This document shows, piece after piece, positions 7,143-13,614 of a stretch of DNA of 25,138 nucleotides; position 1 is the stretch's first letter, and each line of letters begins with the position of its first letter. This stretch comes from Mycolicibacterium porcinum (GTDB taxonomy: Bacteria > Actinomycetota > Actinomycetes > Mycobacteriales > Mycobacteriaceae). The notes beneath the pieces are model-generated. The model saw only the letters and a list, made by a program, of their open reading frames with translations. It did not search any database and had not been told where the DNA came from. The DNA is taken from the NCBI GenBank assembly GCA_001942045.1, contig MSTD01000020.1:75287-100424 (forward strand). Reading direction: 5' to 3'. The translations under genes and the position numbers were made by a program.

Positions 7143-7166
7143 ACACCGTGGCGTGAGCCGCGGTGT
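7143..7166. promoter_or_regulatory. Imperfect palindrome upstream of the permease operon
   Basis: Arms ACACCGTGGC and GCCGCGGTGT pair at 9 of 10 positions around a 4-bp centre, ending 4 bp before the permease start codon. It may be a repressor operator or an RNA hairpin that limits ribosome access, as no Shine-Dalgarno is visible otherwise. No regulator is assigned. Confidence 0.45.
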
Positions 7167-7204
7167 TACGCAACCGGAATCGCGATTTTGGGTGCGGTTC
7201 ACCC

Positions 7205-7822
7205 TCAGTCGAACTCGGGTGCCTCCGTGCGGGAGCGCTTGAGCTCCCAGAAATGCGGGTACGACGCGAACGTCACCGACGCGTCCCAGAGCTTGCCGGC
7301 CTCTTCGCCGCGCGGGATCTTCGAGAGCACCGGGCCGAAGAATGCGACACCGTTGACATGGATGGTCGGGGTGCCGACGTCGTCGCCGACGGCGTCCATG
7401 CCCTCGTGATGGCTCTTGCGCAGCGCCTCGTCGTACTTGTCGGTGGTGGCCGCCTCGGCCAGTTCGGCGGGCAGGCCGACCTCGTCGAGCGCCTGCGCGA
7501 TCACCTGGTCGAGGTCCTTGTTGTCCTGGTTGTGAATCCGGAAGCCCATCGCGGTGTACAGCGGGCCGAGGATCTCCGGGCCCTTGAGTTGCTCGGCGGC
7601 AATCGCGACCCGGACCGGGCCCCACGCCTTCTTCATCAGTTCCTGATAGTTCTCGGGCAGGTCGCGGCCCTCGTTGAGCACCGCCAGGCTCATCACGTGG
7701 AACTGCACGTCGATGTCGCGGACCTTCTCGACTTCGAGGATCCAGCGTGAGGTGATCCAGCACCACGGGCACAGCGGGTCGAACCAGAATCCCGCCGTGT
7801 CTTTCTGATCCTTCTGAGCCAT
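7205..7822 (-). CDS. DsbA-family mycothiol-dependent oxidoreductase (Rv2466c orthologue)
   Basis: Thioredoxin-fold protein of 205 aa with an inserted helical domain. It lacks a signal peptide and so is cytoplasmic. The active site CPWC is at Cys18 and Cys21 ([16 protein letters not shown]). Downstream, the cis-proline region [20 protein letters not shown] is almost identical to M. tuberculosis Rv2466c as I remember it. That protein is a mycothiol-dependent reductase in the SigH oxidative/thiol-stress response and is known to activate the nitro-prodrug TP053. The ATG at 7822 was chosen over an upstream in-frame start at 7861 because it has AGAGGA nine bases upstream and matches the family N-terminus. 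A SigH-type promoter precedes it, with a predicted transcript start near 7861. Confidence 0.93.
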   Translation of the reverse strand: MAQKDQKDTAGFWFDPLCPWCWITSRWILEVEKVRDIDVQFHVMSLAVLNEGRDLPENYQELMKKAWGPVRVAIAAEQLKGPEILGPLYTAMGFRIHNQDNKDLDQVIAQALDEVGLPAELAEAATTDKYDEALRKSHHEGMDAVGDDVGTPTIHVNGVAFFGPVLSKIPRGEEAGKLWDASVTFASYPHFWELKRSRTEAPEFD

Positions 7823-7867
7823 CTGTGGGTCCTCTCGATGTGGTTCAGGGCACAACTGCATTCAGCA

Positions 7868-7896
7868 CAACTCTGCACCCGCAGTGAGATGTTCCC
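7868..7896 (-). promoter_or_regulatory. SigH-type promoter for the DsbA-like gene
   Basis: On the minus strand GGGAACA (7896-7890) is followed after 18 nt by GTTG (7871-7868). This fits the mycobacterial SigH/SigE-class consensus GGAAC-N(16-19)-GTT. The predicted start site is about 40 nt upstream of the ATG at 7822. The M. tuberculosis orthologue is a known SigH target, which agrees. Confidence 0.7.
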
Positions 7897-7943
7897 GATC
7901 CGAGTAACTATCCGTGGGCGGTTTACGACAACCTTGGTGGCTG

Positions 7944-7958
7944 GCATGTCAGACATGC
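7944..7958. repeat. Perfect 15-bp palindrome in intergenic region
   Basis: GCATGTC-A-GACATGC. It lies between the divergent DsbA-like gene (start 7822) and the DUF732 gene (start 8105), 48 bp upstream of the SigH-like -35. It could be an operator for either gene; no binding protein is recognised. The remainder of 7897-8047 shows no gene. Confidence 0.5.
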
Positions 7959-8047
7959 ATGCTGAAGTCACGGCAGCAGCACAGGAAACGCATAGTGCGC
8001 GAACCTTTACCGGAACGTGTTGTTCCTGTGACCCTGGTGAACCACTG

Positions 8048-8076
8048 TTGCCCAAGTGAGCAGAGCGCTGTAAGGG
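8048..8076 (+). promoter_or_regulatory. Possible housekeeping promoter for the DUF732 gene
   Basis: TTGCCC (8048-8053), 17-nt spacer, TAAGGG (8071-8076), 29 nt upstream of the ATG. The -35 is reasonable and the -10 is poor, so support is weak. Confidence 0.3.
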
Positions 8077-8104
8077 TTCTGCGTGATAGCTGAGGAGCTC
8101 AAAT

Positions 8105-8509
8105 ATGGCCGCTCGTGCCCTTCTGGCGACCGCGGGTGCCGTGGCCGCCGCCCTCGCGTTGGCAGTCCCTGCGCAAGCCGACCCGGTCCCGGCCCCGAAC
8201 GATCCGACCGACAGCTCGTTCCTGAACGCGCTGAACAACGCCGGCGTCGGCTATGGCGACCCCAACACCGCCGTTCAGATGGGTCAGGACGTCTGTCCGA
8301 TGCTGGTCGAGCCCGGTAAGGACTTCGCGTCGGTGGCCTCCCAGATGCGCGGCGACGGCGGCATGTCCCCGCAGATGGCGTCGTTTTTCACCGGGATCGC
8401 CATCCAGATGTACTGCCCGCAGATGATGTCGTCGATCAGTGACGGTTCGATCCTGAACAACCTGGGCGCGCTGAACGGACTGGCCGGGATCGCCGGCTTC
8501 CCCCAGTAG
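8105..8509 (+). CDS. Secreted DUF732-domain protein
   Basis: Small exported protein of 134 aa with no known activity. Residues 1-25 form a Sec signal peptide with hydrophobic core ATAGAVAAALALAV and an Ala-Gln-Ala cleavage site before Asp26. The mature protein shows the actinobacterial DUF732 pattern: Asp-Ser-Ser-Phe-Leu near 36-40, then NNAGVGY, a Gly-x-x-Val-Cys at 60-64, and a second cysteine at 104 (MYCPQ). The two cysteines probably form a disulfide. The ATG at 8105 has AGGAG seven bases upstream (8093-8097). Such proteins are numerous and lineage-variable in mycobacteria. I do not recall one at this spot in M. tuberculosis, so it may be an addition here. Followed after 38 bp by pepN on the same strand. 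Confidence 0.85.
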   Translation: MAARALLATAGAVAAALALAVPAQADPVPAPNDPTDSSFLNALNNAGVGYGDPNTAVQMGQDVCPMLVEPGKDFASVASQMRGDGGMSPQMASFFTGIAIQMYCPQMMSSISDGSILNNLGALNGLAGIAGFPQ

Positions 8510-8547
8510 GCGGGGTCCAGCCGACGTCCAGCCACTAGGTTGGACGG

Positions 8548-11139
8548 GTGGCACTTCCCAATCTCACTCGCGAACAGGCCATCGAGCGCGCCGCTCTGGT
8601 CACCGTCGACAACTACCGCGTCGTCCTCGACCTCACCGACGGCAACGGCAAGCCGGGCGAAGGCACGTTCCGGTCGACCACGACCGTGACGTTCGAGGCC
8701 CTCGCCGGCGCCGACACCTTCATCGATCTCGCGGCCGACACCGTCCGCAGTGCGACGCTCAACGGCATCGCCCTAGACGTGTCCGGCTACGACGAATCCA
8801 CCGGCATCGCGCTGTCCGGCCTCACCGCCCACAACGTCCTGGTGGTCGACGCCGACTGCCTGTACTCCAACACCGGTGAAGGCCTGCACCGTTTCGTCGA
8901 CCCCGTCGACGACGAGGTCTACCTCTACTCACAGTTCGAGACCGCCGACGCCAAGCGGATGTTCGCCTGCTTCGACCAGCCCGATCTGAAGGCCACCTTC
9001 GATGTCCAGGTCACCGCGCCCACGCACTGGCAGGTGATCTCCAACGGGGCCACCACGAGCGCCGAGCCCAACGGCTCGGCCACGGTGCACACCTTCGCCA
9101 CCACCCCGAGGATGAGCACTTACCTGGCCGCGCTGATCGCCGGACCGTACGCGGTGTGGCGCGATTCGTATTCCGACGAGCACGGCGAGATCCCGCTGGG
9201 CATCTTCTGCCGCGCGTCGCTGGCCGAGTTCATGGACGCCGAGCGGCTTTTCACCGAGACCAAGCAGGGCTTCGGCTTCTACCACGCCAACTTCGGCACG
9301 CCGTATGCCTTCGGTAAGTACGACCAGTTGTTCGTGCCCGAGTTCAACGCGGGTGCCATGGAGAACGCCGGCGCGGTGACGTTCCTGGAGGACTACGTCT
9401 TCCGGTCCAAGGTCACCCGGGCCTCCTACGAGCGGCGCGCCGAGACCGTGCTGCACGAGATGGCACATATGTGGTTCGGCGATCTGGTCACCATGCAGTG
9501 GTGGGATGACCTGTGGCTCAACGAGTCCTTCGCGACGTTCGCGTCGGTGCTGTGCCAGGCCGAGGCCACCGAATACGACACCGCGTGGACCACTTTCGCC
9601 AACGTCGAGAAGTCCTGGGCGTACCGCCAGGACCAGCTGCCCTCGACCCACCCCGTCGCCGCCGACATCCCAGACCTGGCCGCCGTCGAGGTGAATTTCG
9701 ACGGCATCACCTACGCCAAGGGCGCCTCGGTGCTCAAGCAGCTGGTGGCCTACGTCGGGCTCGAGGAGTTCCTGTCCGGGTTGCGCGATTACTTCCGCGA
9801 CCACGCCTTCGCCAACGCCACCTTCGGCGATCTGCTGGGGGCGTTGGAGAAGTCCTCCGGGCGTGACCTGTCCGGCTGGGGCCAGCAGTGGCTCAAGACA
9901 ACGGGTTTGAACACACTGCGGGCCGACTTCGACGTCGACGATTCCGGTGCGTTCACCCGGTTCGCCATCGCGCAGTCGGGTGCGGCGCCGGGCGCCGGGG
10001 AGACCCGCGTGCACCGGCTGGCCGTCGGCATCTACGACGAAGACCCGGCCGGCTCCGGCAAGCTCGTGCGGGTGCACCGCGAGGAGCTCGACGTCGAGGG
10101 CCCCATCACGGAAGTGCCTGCGCTGGTGGGTGTTTCGCGAGGCAAGCTGATCCTGGTCAACGACGATGACCTGACCTACTGCTCGTTGCGGCTGGACCCG
10201 GTCTCGCTGTCGACGGTGCTGTCGCGGATCGCCGACATCGCCGATCCGCTCCCCCGCACGCTGGCCTGGTCGGCGGCCTGGGAGATGACCCGCGAGGCCG
10301 AGATGAAGGCCCGCGACTTCGTCGCCCTGGTGATGAGCGGCGTGCACGCCGAGACCGAGGTCGGTGTTGCGCAGCGGCTGCTCATGCAGGCGCAGACCGC
10401 ACTGAGCTCCTACGCCGATCCCGCCTGGGCCACCGAAATCGGCTGGCGGGCGTTCGGTGATGCCCTGCTCGACCTGGCCGGCAACTCCGCGCCGGGTTCT
10501 GATCACCAACTGGCCTTCGTGAACGCGTTGTGCACGTCGGTCCTGTCGCCCAACCACGTCGCGGTGCTGTCGACGCTGCTCGACAACGAACCCGCCGCGG
10601 TGAACATGCCGGGCCTGGTGATCGACACGGATCTGCGCTGGCGGATCGTCACCGCGCTGGCCCGCAACGGCGACATCGACGCCGACGGTCCCGAGACGTC
10701 GTTCATCGACGCCGAGGCCGCGAGCGACCCGACGGCGGCGGGCAAGCGGCACGCCGCCGCGGCCTCCGCGGCCCGCCCGCAGGACGAGGTGAAGTCCGCG
10801 GCGTGGGAGCAGGTCATCGAGGACGACACGCTGGCCAACATCACCACCCGCGCGATCGTCGGCGGGTTCGTGCAGCCCGGGCAGTCTGAGTTGTTGGCGC
10901 CGTTCACGACGCGCTACTTCGCGGCGATCTCCGGGGTGTGGGAGCGGCGGTCCAGCGAGGTGGCCCAGACTGTGGTGATCGGGCTGTATCCGTCGTGGGA
11001 CATCAGCCAGAACGGACTCGACGCGGCGGATGCGTTCCTGTCCGATCCCGAGGTGCCGCCCGCGCTGCGCCGCCTGGTGGTCGAGGGCCGTGCCGGCGTC
11101 GAGCGCTCCCTGCGTGCCCGTGCCTTCGACGTGAGCTGA
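8548..11139 (+). CDS. pepN: Aminopeptidase N (M1 family zinc metallopeptidase)
   Basis: Removes N-terminal residues from peptides in the cytoplasm; 863 aa, close to the M. tuberculosis Rv2467 length. The M1 exopeptidase motif GAMEN lies at 269-273. The zinc site HEMAH is at 303-307 with the third ligand Glu326 in LWLNESFA, and the N-terminal beta domain precedes them. The C-terminal half is the long helical ERAP1_C-like domain. The start is the GTG at 8548, giving MALPNLTR as in the M. tuberculosis protein. No strong Shine-Dalgarno is visible. It has no signal peptide. It ends 11 bp before a palindromic repeat element. A very long open frame on the opposite strand is a high-GC shadow. Confidence 0.97.
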   Translation: MALPNLTREQAIERAALVTVDNYRVVLDLTDGNGKPGEGTFRSTTTVTFEALAGADTFIDLAADTVRSATLNGIALDVSGYDESTGIALSGLTAHNVLVVDADCLYSNTGEGLHRFVDPVDDEVYLYSQFETADAKRMFACFDQPDLKATFDVQVTAPTHWQVISNGATTSAEPNGSATVHTFATTPRMSTYLAALIAGPYAVWRDSYSDEHGEIPLGIFCRASLAEFMDAERLFTETKQGFGFYHANFGTPYAFGKYDQLFVPEFNAGAMENAGAVTFLEDYVFRSKVTRASYERRAETVLHEMAHMWFGDLVTMQWWDDLWLNESFATFASVLCQAEATEYDTAWTTFANVEKSWAYRQDQLPSTHPVAADIPDLAAVEVNFDGITYAKGASVLKQLVAYVGLEEFLSGLRDYFRDHAFANATFGDLLGALEKSSGRDLSGWGQQWLKTTGLNTLRADFDVDDSGAFTRFAIAQSGAAPGAGETRVHRLAVGIYDEDPAGSGKLVRVHREELDVEGPITEVPALVGVSRGKLILVNDDDLTYCSLRLDPVSLSTVLSRIADIADPLPRTLAWSAAWEMTREAEMKARDFVALVMSGVHAETEVGVAQRLLMQAQTALSSYADPAWATEIGWRAFGDALLDLAGNSAPGSDHQLAFVNALCTSVLSPNHVAVLSTLLDNEPAAVNMPGLVIDTDLRWRIVTALARNGDIDADGPETSFIDAEAASDPTAAGKRHAAAASAARPQDEVKSAAWEQVIEDDTLANITTRAIVGGFVQPGQSELLAPFTTRYFAAISGVWERRSSEVAQTVVIGLYPSWDISQNGLDAADAFLSDPEVPPALRRLVVEGRAGVERSLRARAFDVS

Positions 11140-11150
11140 TCGCCTCTGCC

Positions 11151-11217
11151 CCGCGAGCGTGCGTGTCTGCGCCCCGACACGCCGTGTCAGAGCAGCATTC
11201 TGCGCACGCTCGCAGGG
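11151..11217. repeat. Palindromic repeat element, left copy
   Basis: About 67 bp bounded by perfect 11-bp inverted arms: GCGAGCGTGCG at 11153-11163 and CGCACGCTCGC at 11203-11213. It contains an inner hairpin GACAC-GCC-GTGTC. It recurs in inverted orientation at 11585-11651 on the other side of the HNH gene. It could also act as a pepN transcription end, though no T-tract follows. Confidence 0.8.
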
Positions 11218-11233
11218 CTCATACCCTTGGTCG

Positions 11234-11572
11234 GTGGCCGTCAGCAGAACCCGCGCGGCGCGGGCCGCCCGCAAGCGCAAGCGCCGGATGGACCTCGTGG
11301 TCCACGACCTCACCGACGAGCAGTGGGAAGCCATCCAAACGGCGTGGGGCGGGTGCGCCTACTGCCAGAGCGCGACGGGTCCGTTCCAGAAGGACTGCGT
11401 GATGGCGATCTCACGCGGCGGGCGCTACACCGTCGACAATGTGGTGCCGGCCTGCCGATCGTGTAATGCCAGCAAGTGCAACTTCGAGGTCAGCACCTGG
11501 ATGCGGCGCAAGCGGCTCGACGAGCGGGCGTTCTTGACGCGCTATGTGGAGATTCGCAACGAGCTGGCGTAG
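11234..11572 (+). CDS. Small HNH-family endonuclease-like protein
   Basis: Protein of 112 aa with a very basic N-terminus (ARAARKRKRRM) and a zinc-bound HNH core. Cys41-x-x-Cys44 and Cys74-x-x-Cys77 form the treble-clef cysteines, with RGGRYTVDNVVPAC between them and Asn78 after them. Where HNH nucleases normally have Asp-His before the RGG loop, this one has Asp54-Cys55, so the general-base His appears to be replaced. I chose the GTG at 11234 because the open frame upstream (from 11159) runs through the flanking repeat and gives an atypical cysteine-rich leader. No clear Shine-Dalgarno is seen. It lies alone between two inverted repeat copies. It may be a nuclease with altered chemistry or a DNA-binding remnant; no target is known. 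Confidence 0.75.
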   Translation: MAVSRTRAARAARKRKRRMDLVVHDLTDEQWEAIQTAWGGCAYCQSATGPFQKDCVMAISRGGRYTVDNVVPACRSCNASKCNFEVSTWMRRKRLDERAFLTRYVEIRNELA

Positions 11573-11584
11573 GCATCTCGCCGG

Positions 11585-11651
11585 CCCGCGACCGTGCGCA
11601 AAACGCCGACCGCGAGCGGCGTGTCGGACAGCAGACACGCACGCTCGCGGT
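11585..11651. repeat. Palindromic repeat element, right (inverted) copy
   Basis: The reverse complement aligns along its full length with 11151-11217: both read CCGCGAGCGTGCGTGTCTGC at the outer end, share CGACACGCCG, and end in TGCGCACG. Its arms (11588-11598 and 11638-11648) pair with one mismatch. The variable centre keeps pairing capacity in each copy, as expected for a structured element. Confidence 0.8.
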
Positions 11652-11669
11652 GCAAAGGGCGTTGGAAAA

Positions 11670-12140
11670 CTAGGCAGGTGAAACGCCGGCCGACAGCACG
11701 CGCACGGCGCTGATCAGACCGTCGATCAGGTTGCCTTCCTTGAAGGAGGCGGCAGCTGCCGAGACGCCCAGCGGGGCGGCCTCTTCGATGCCTCGGCCCT
11801 TGACATCGGCGCCGTAGACCACCTCGATGGCGTGCTGGTCGGGTGAGACCGCGAGCAGCACCGCGTTGTTGGGGGTGGGCACCTTCGCCAGGATCTCGCG
11901 TGCGGTGGCCGCCGTGTCCGTGCCGAGGCCGCCGATGTAGACGGCGAACCGGGCCTTGGCCGCCCGCGAGCCGTACTTCAGCGCGTCGTCGAGGACGACG
12001 AGGTCCATGGTCGGGAACGGGTAGTGCACCGATAGCTCACCGGGCTCGGTGACGCCGGAGATCCGGCCGCTGTAGGTCAGCGCATAGCCATAGGGCAGCT
12101 CGACGTCCTTCGTCGCAGTAGCGACTTCACCACTTGCCAC
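11670..12140 (-). CDS. DUF5130 family protein (Rv2468c orthologue)
   Basis: Protein of 156 aa of unknown biochemical role. There is no signal peptide. The centre has the alternating strand/helix pattern of TPM-like domains ([10 protein letters not shown] near 64-73; [18 protein letters not shown] near 93-110), and a [14 protein letters not shown] helix closes the C-terminus. I recall the mycobacterial family as DUF5130. The start is a GTG at 12140 lying inside the end of the upstream ctaJ-like gene, a 14-bp overlap, so the two are co-transcribed and probably coupled. That suggests, without proving, a link to the respiratory oxidase. No terminator is evident before the repeat at 11651. Confidence 0.8.
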   Translation of the reverse strand: MASGEVATATKDVELPYGYALTYSGRISGVTEPGELSVHYPFPTMDLVVLDDALKYGSRAAKARFAVYIGGLGTDTAATAREILAKVPTPNNAVLLAVSPDQHAIEVVYGADVKGRGIEEAAPLGVSAAAASFKEGNLIDGLISAVRVLSAGVSPA

Positions 12141-12360
12141 TTGCGCCGCCTCCGATCGTCACGCCGTGTGAATCATGCCCGCCGTGCCCGTGATCCTGCG
12201 GCTCCTCGGCAGCCCACAGGATGGGCTCGTGGGTCCACGGCTCGGACATCTTGTAGGTAGCCGGGTGCGGTCCTTTGCGGGTCATGTAGATCAACGCCAG
12301 GACCACGAACAACACCAGCGGAACCCCTCCGAGGAGGGAATGGGTAAGTGCTGTGCTCAC
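12127..12360 (-). CDS. ctaJ: Small membrane protein, probable aa3 cytochrome oxidase subunit CtaJ
   Basis: Protein of 77 aa with one N-terminal transmembrane helix (about residues 8-27, [18 protein letters not shown]). A charged juxtamembrane TRKGPHP, a conserved-looking [14 protein letters not shown] segment and a His/Gly-rich tail follow. From memory the actinobacterial supercomplex studies assigned a single-helix accessory subunit, CtaJ, to a gene in this cluster of M. smegmatis (next to pepN and the DUF5130 gene). Length, topology and position fit. I prefer the GTG at 12360 to a TTG at 12366. No Shine-Dalgarno is present, but TACGGT lies 6 nt upstream, the spacing expected of a leaderless mycobacterial mRNA. 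The DUF5130 gene starts within its last codons. Confidence 0.72.
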   Translation of the reverse strand: MSTALTHSLLGGVPLVLFVVLALIYMTRKGPHPATYKMSEPWTHEPILWAAEEPQDHGHGGHDSHGVTIGGGASGKW

Positions 12361-12366
12361 GCGCAA

Positions 12367-12372
12367 ACCGTA
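12367..12372 (-). promoter_or_regulatory. Candidate -10 of a leaderless ctaJ promoter
   Basis: TACGGT (TAnnnT class) ends 6 nt before the GTG at 12360, so transcription would begin at or next to the start codon. This explains the absent Shine-Dalgarno. No convincing -35 is seen. Confidence 0.4.
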
Positions 12373-12419
12373 TCAGCCGCAATGCGTCGACGCGCCGAGT
12401 GTGCCCAGCAACACGGGCC

Positions 12420-13064
12420 TCACGCCGCTCCTTCGCCGAGATAACGCACCCAGGCCGGGTCGAGCTCCTTGATCGTCGACAGCAGACGCCAATGCTGACC
12501 TTTCGGCGGCATTGGCACACAGCGCAGGGTCCAGCCCAGTTCGGCCAGCAGCCGGTCCGCCTTGCGGTGGTTGCACGCCGCGCACGCCGCGACGCAGTTC
12601 TCCCAGGAATGCTCGCCGCCGCGGCTCCGCGGAATGACGTGGTCGACGGTGTCGGCCCGGCCGCCGCAGTACGCGCAGCGGAAGCGGTCCCGGTGCATGA
12701 GCGCGGCGCGGGTCATCGGAATCCGGGCCCGGTACGGCACCCGGACGTACGTGCGCAGCCGGATCACCGAGGGCACCACGATGGTGCGGGTGGCCGAGTG
12801 GATGACCGGCCCCGCCGGATCGTCGTGCACGACGTCGGCCTTGCCGCACATCACCATGATCACCGCGCGCCGCAGCGGCAGCGCGGTCAGCGGTTCGTAG
12901 GTGGAGTTGAGCAGCAGGACGCGACGGCGGCCCCACAGGGACGCGTCGGGCGCGGCGGTGGGCAGTACCTCGACGCTGTGCAGGGCGCGATTTGGCACAT
13001 GGGGTCCTGATGGGCCGGGTATGTGGCCGGTCCGTCGTATATGGCCTTTTTTGCTGTGCGCCAT
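12420..13064 (-). CDS. HNH endonuclease domain protein (Rv2469c orthologue)
   Basis: Protein of 214 aa with a basic N-terminus (MAHSKKGHIRRTGH). Next comes the conserved actinobacterial segment RRVLLLNSTYEPLTALPLRRA at about 48-67. The C-terminal HNH core has Cys130-x-x-Cys133, Asp141-His142-Val-Ile, PRSRGG at 145-150, Asn156 and Cys161-x-x-Cys164-Asn-His. All catalytic-type residues are present, in contrast to the small HNH protein at 11234-11572. The function of this widely conserved family is not established; a nicking or structure-specific nuclease is plausible. The ATG at 13064 has GGAGG four bases upstream and is preferred to an in-frame ATG at 13091. Divergent from glbO. Confidence 0.85.
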   Translation of the reverse strand: MAHSKKGHIRRTGHIPGPSGPHVPNRALHSVEVLPTAAPDASLWGRRRVLLLNSTYEPLTALPLRRAVIMVMCGKADVVHDDPAGPVIHSATRTIVVPSVIRLRTYVRVPYRARIPMTRAALMHRDRFRCAYCGGRADTVDHVIPRSRGGEHSWENCVAACAACNHRKADRLLAELGWTLRCVPMPPKGQHWRLLSTIKELDPAWVRYLGEGAA

Positions 13065-13123
13065 GGAGCCTCCGAGGGAACAGTCCACCATGGATCCAGG
13101 AGATACGCACGAAAATTCTTTGT

Positions 13124-13150
13124 GTGTTCGCAGGTCAGTCCAATGAACAC
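13124..13150. promoter_or_regulatory. Inverted repeat in the HNH/glbO divergent region
   Basis: GTGTTC at 13124-13129 and GAACAC at 13145-13150, 21 bp centre to centre (two helical turns), in the 144-bp space between divergent starts. Only 6-bp arms, so this is a weak operator candidate. Confidence 0.25.
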
Positions 13151-13208
13151 CAGGTGACCACAGTGCCGTGACCGGCGCCGACGTGCCGTCAGGCCACAAT
13201 GGACCACA

Positions 13209-13613
13209 ATGAGTGACGTGACGCAGGTGCAGCGATCTTTCTACGACGAAGTCGGTGGGCACGAGACGTTCGCAGCGATCGTGTCGCGCTTCTACCAGCT
13301 GGTGCGCGAGGACGAGATTCTGCTGCCGTTGTATCCCGAGGACGACATCGACGGCGCCGAGGAGCGGCTGCGAATGTTCCTCGAGCAGTACTGGGGTGGG
13401 CCGCGGACGTACTCGGATCAGCGGGGCCATCCGCGGCTGCGGATGCGTCATGCCCCGTTCCGGATCGGGTATCTCGAGCGGGACGCCTGGCTGCGCTGCA
13501 TGCACACCGCGGTGGCCTCGATCGACTCGACCACGATGGACGAGCCGCACCGCCGCGCGTTGCTGGATTACCTCACCATGGCCGCGGACTCGATGGTGAA
13601 CTCGGCGTTCTGA
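13209..13613 (+). CDS. glbO: Truncated haemoglobin, group II (trHbO)
   Basis: Oxygen-binding haem protein of 134 aa with the 2-on-2 helical globin fold. It is nearly identical through the haem pocket to M. tuberculosis GlbO as I recall it. Offset by six residues, Tyr29 corresponds to B10, Tyr42 to CD1, His81 to the proximal F8 His (RHAPFRI) and Trp94 to G8. The loop [21 protein letters not shown] is the group II signature. The family is implicated in oxygen handling, NO and peroxide reactivity, and association with the respiratory membrane. The ATG at 13209 adds six residues relative to M. tuberculosis and has no evident Shine-Dalgarno. An upstream ATG at 13199 is out of frame. aglA begins 1 bp after the stop, so the pair is one operon. 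Confidence 0.95.
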   Translation: MSDVTQVQRSFYDEVGGHETFAAIVSRFYQLVREDEILLPLYPEDDIDGAEERLRMFLEQYWGGPRTYSDQRGHPRLRMRHAPFRIGYLERDAWLRCMHTAVASIDSTTMDEPHRRALLDYLTMAADSMVNSAF

Positions 13614-13614
13614 C

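Noticed and set aside
7190..7204. Short stem GGGTG-CGGTT-CACCC right after the DsbA-like stop as a terminator
   Set aside because: Only a 5-bp stem, and on the transcribed strand it is followed by CAAAAT rather than a T-run.
8929..11334. 801-codon open frame on the minus strand opposite pepN
   Set aside because: Same antisense shadow effect. pepN has complete M1 motifs and the shadow frame has none.
13199..13218. ATG at 13199 as an alternative glbO start or a tiny upstream ORF
   Set aside because: It is out of frame with glbO and reaches a stop after five codons; no Shine-Dalgarno.
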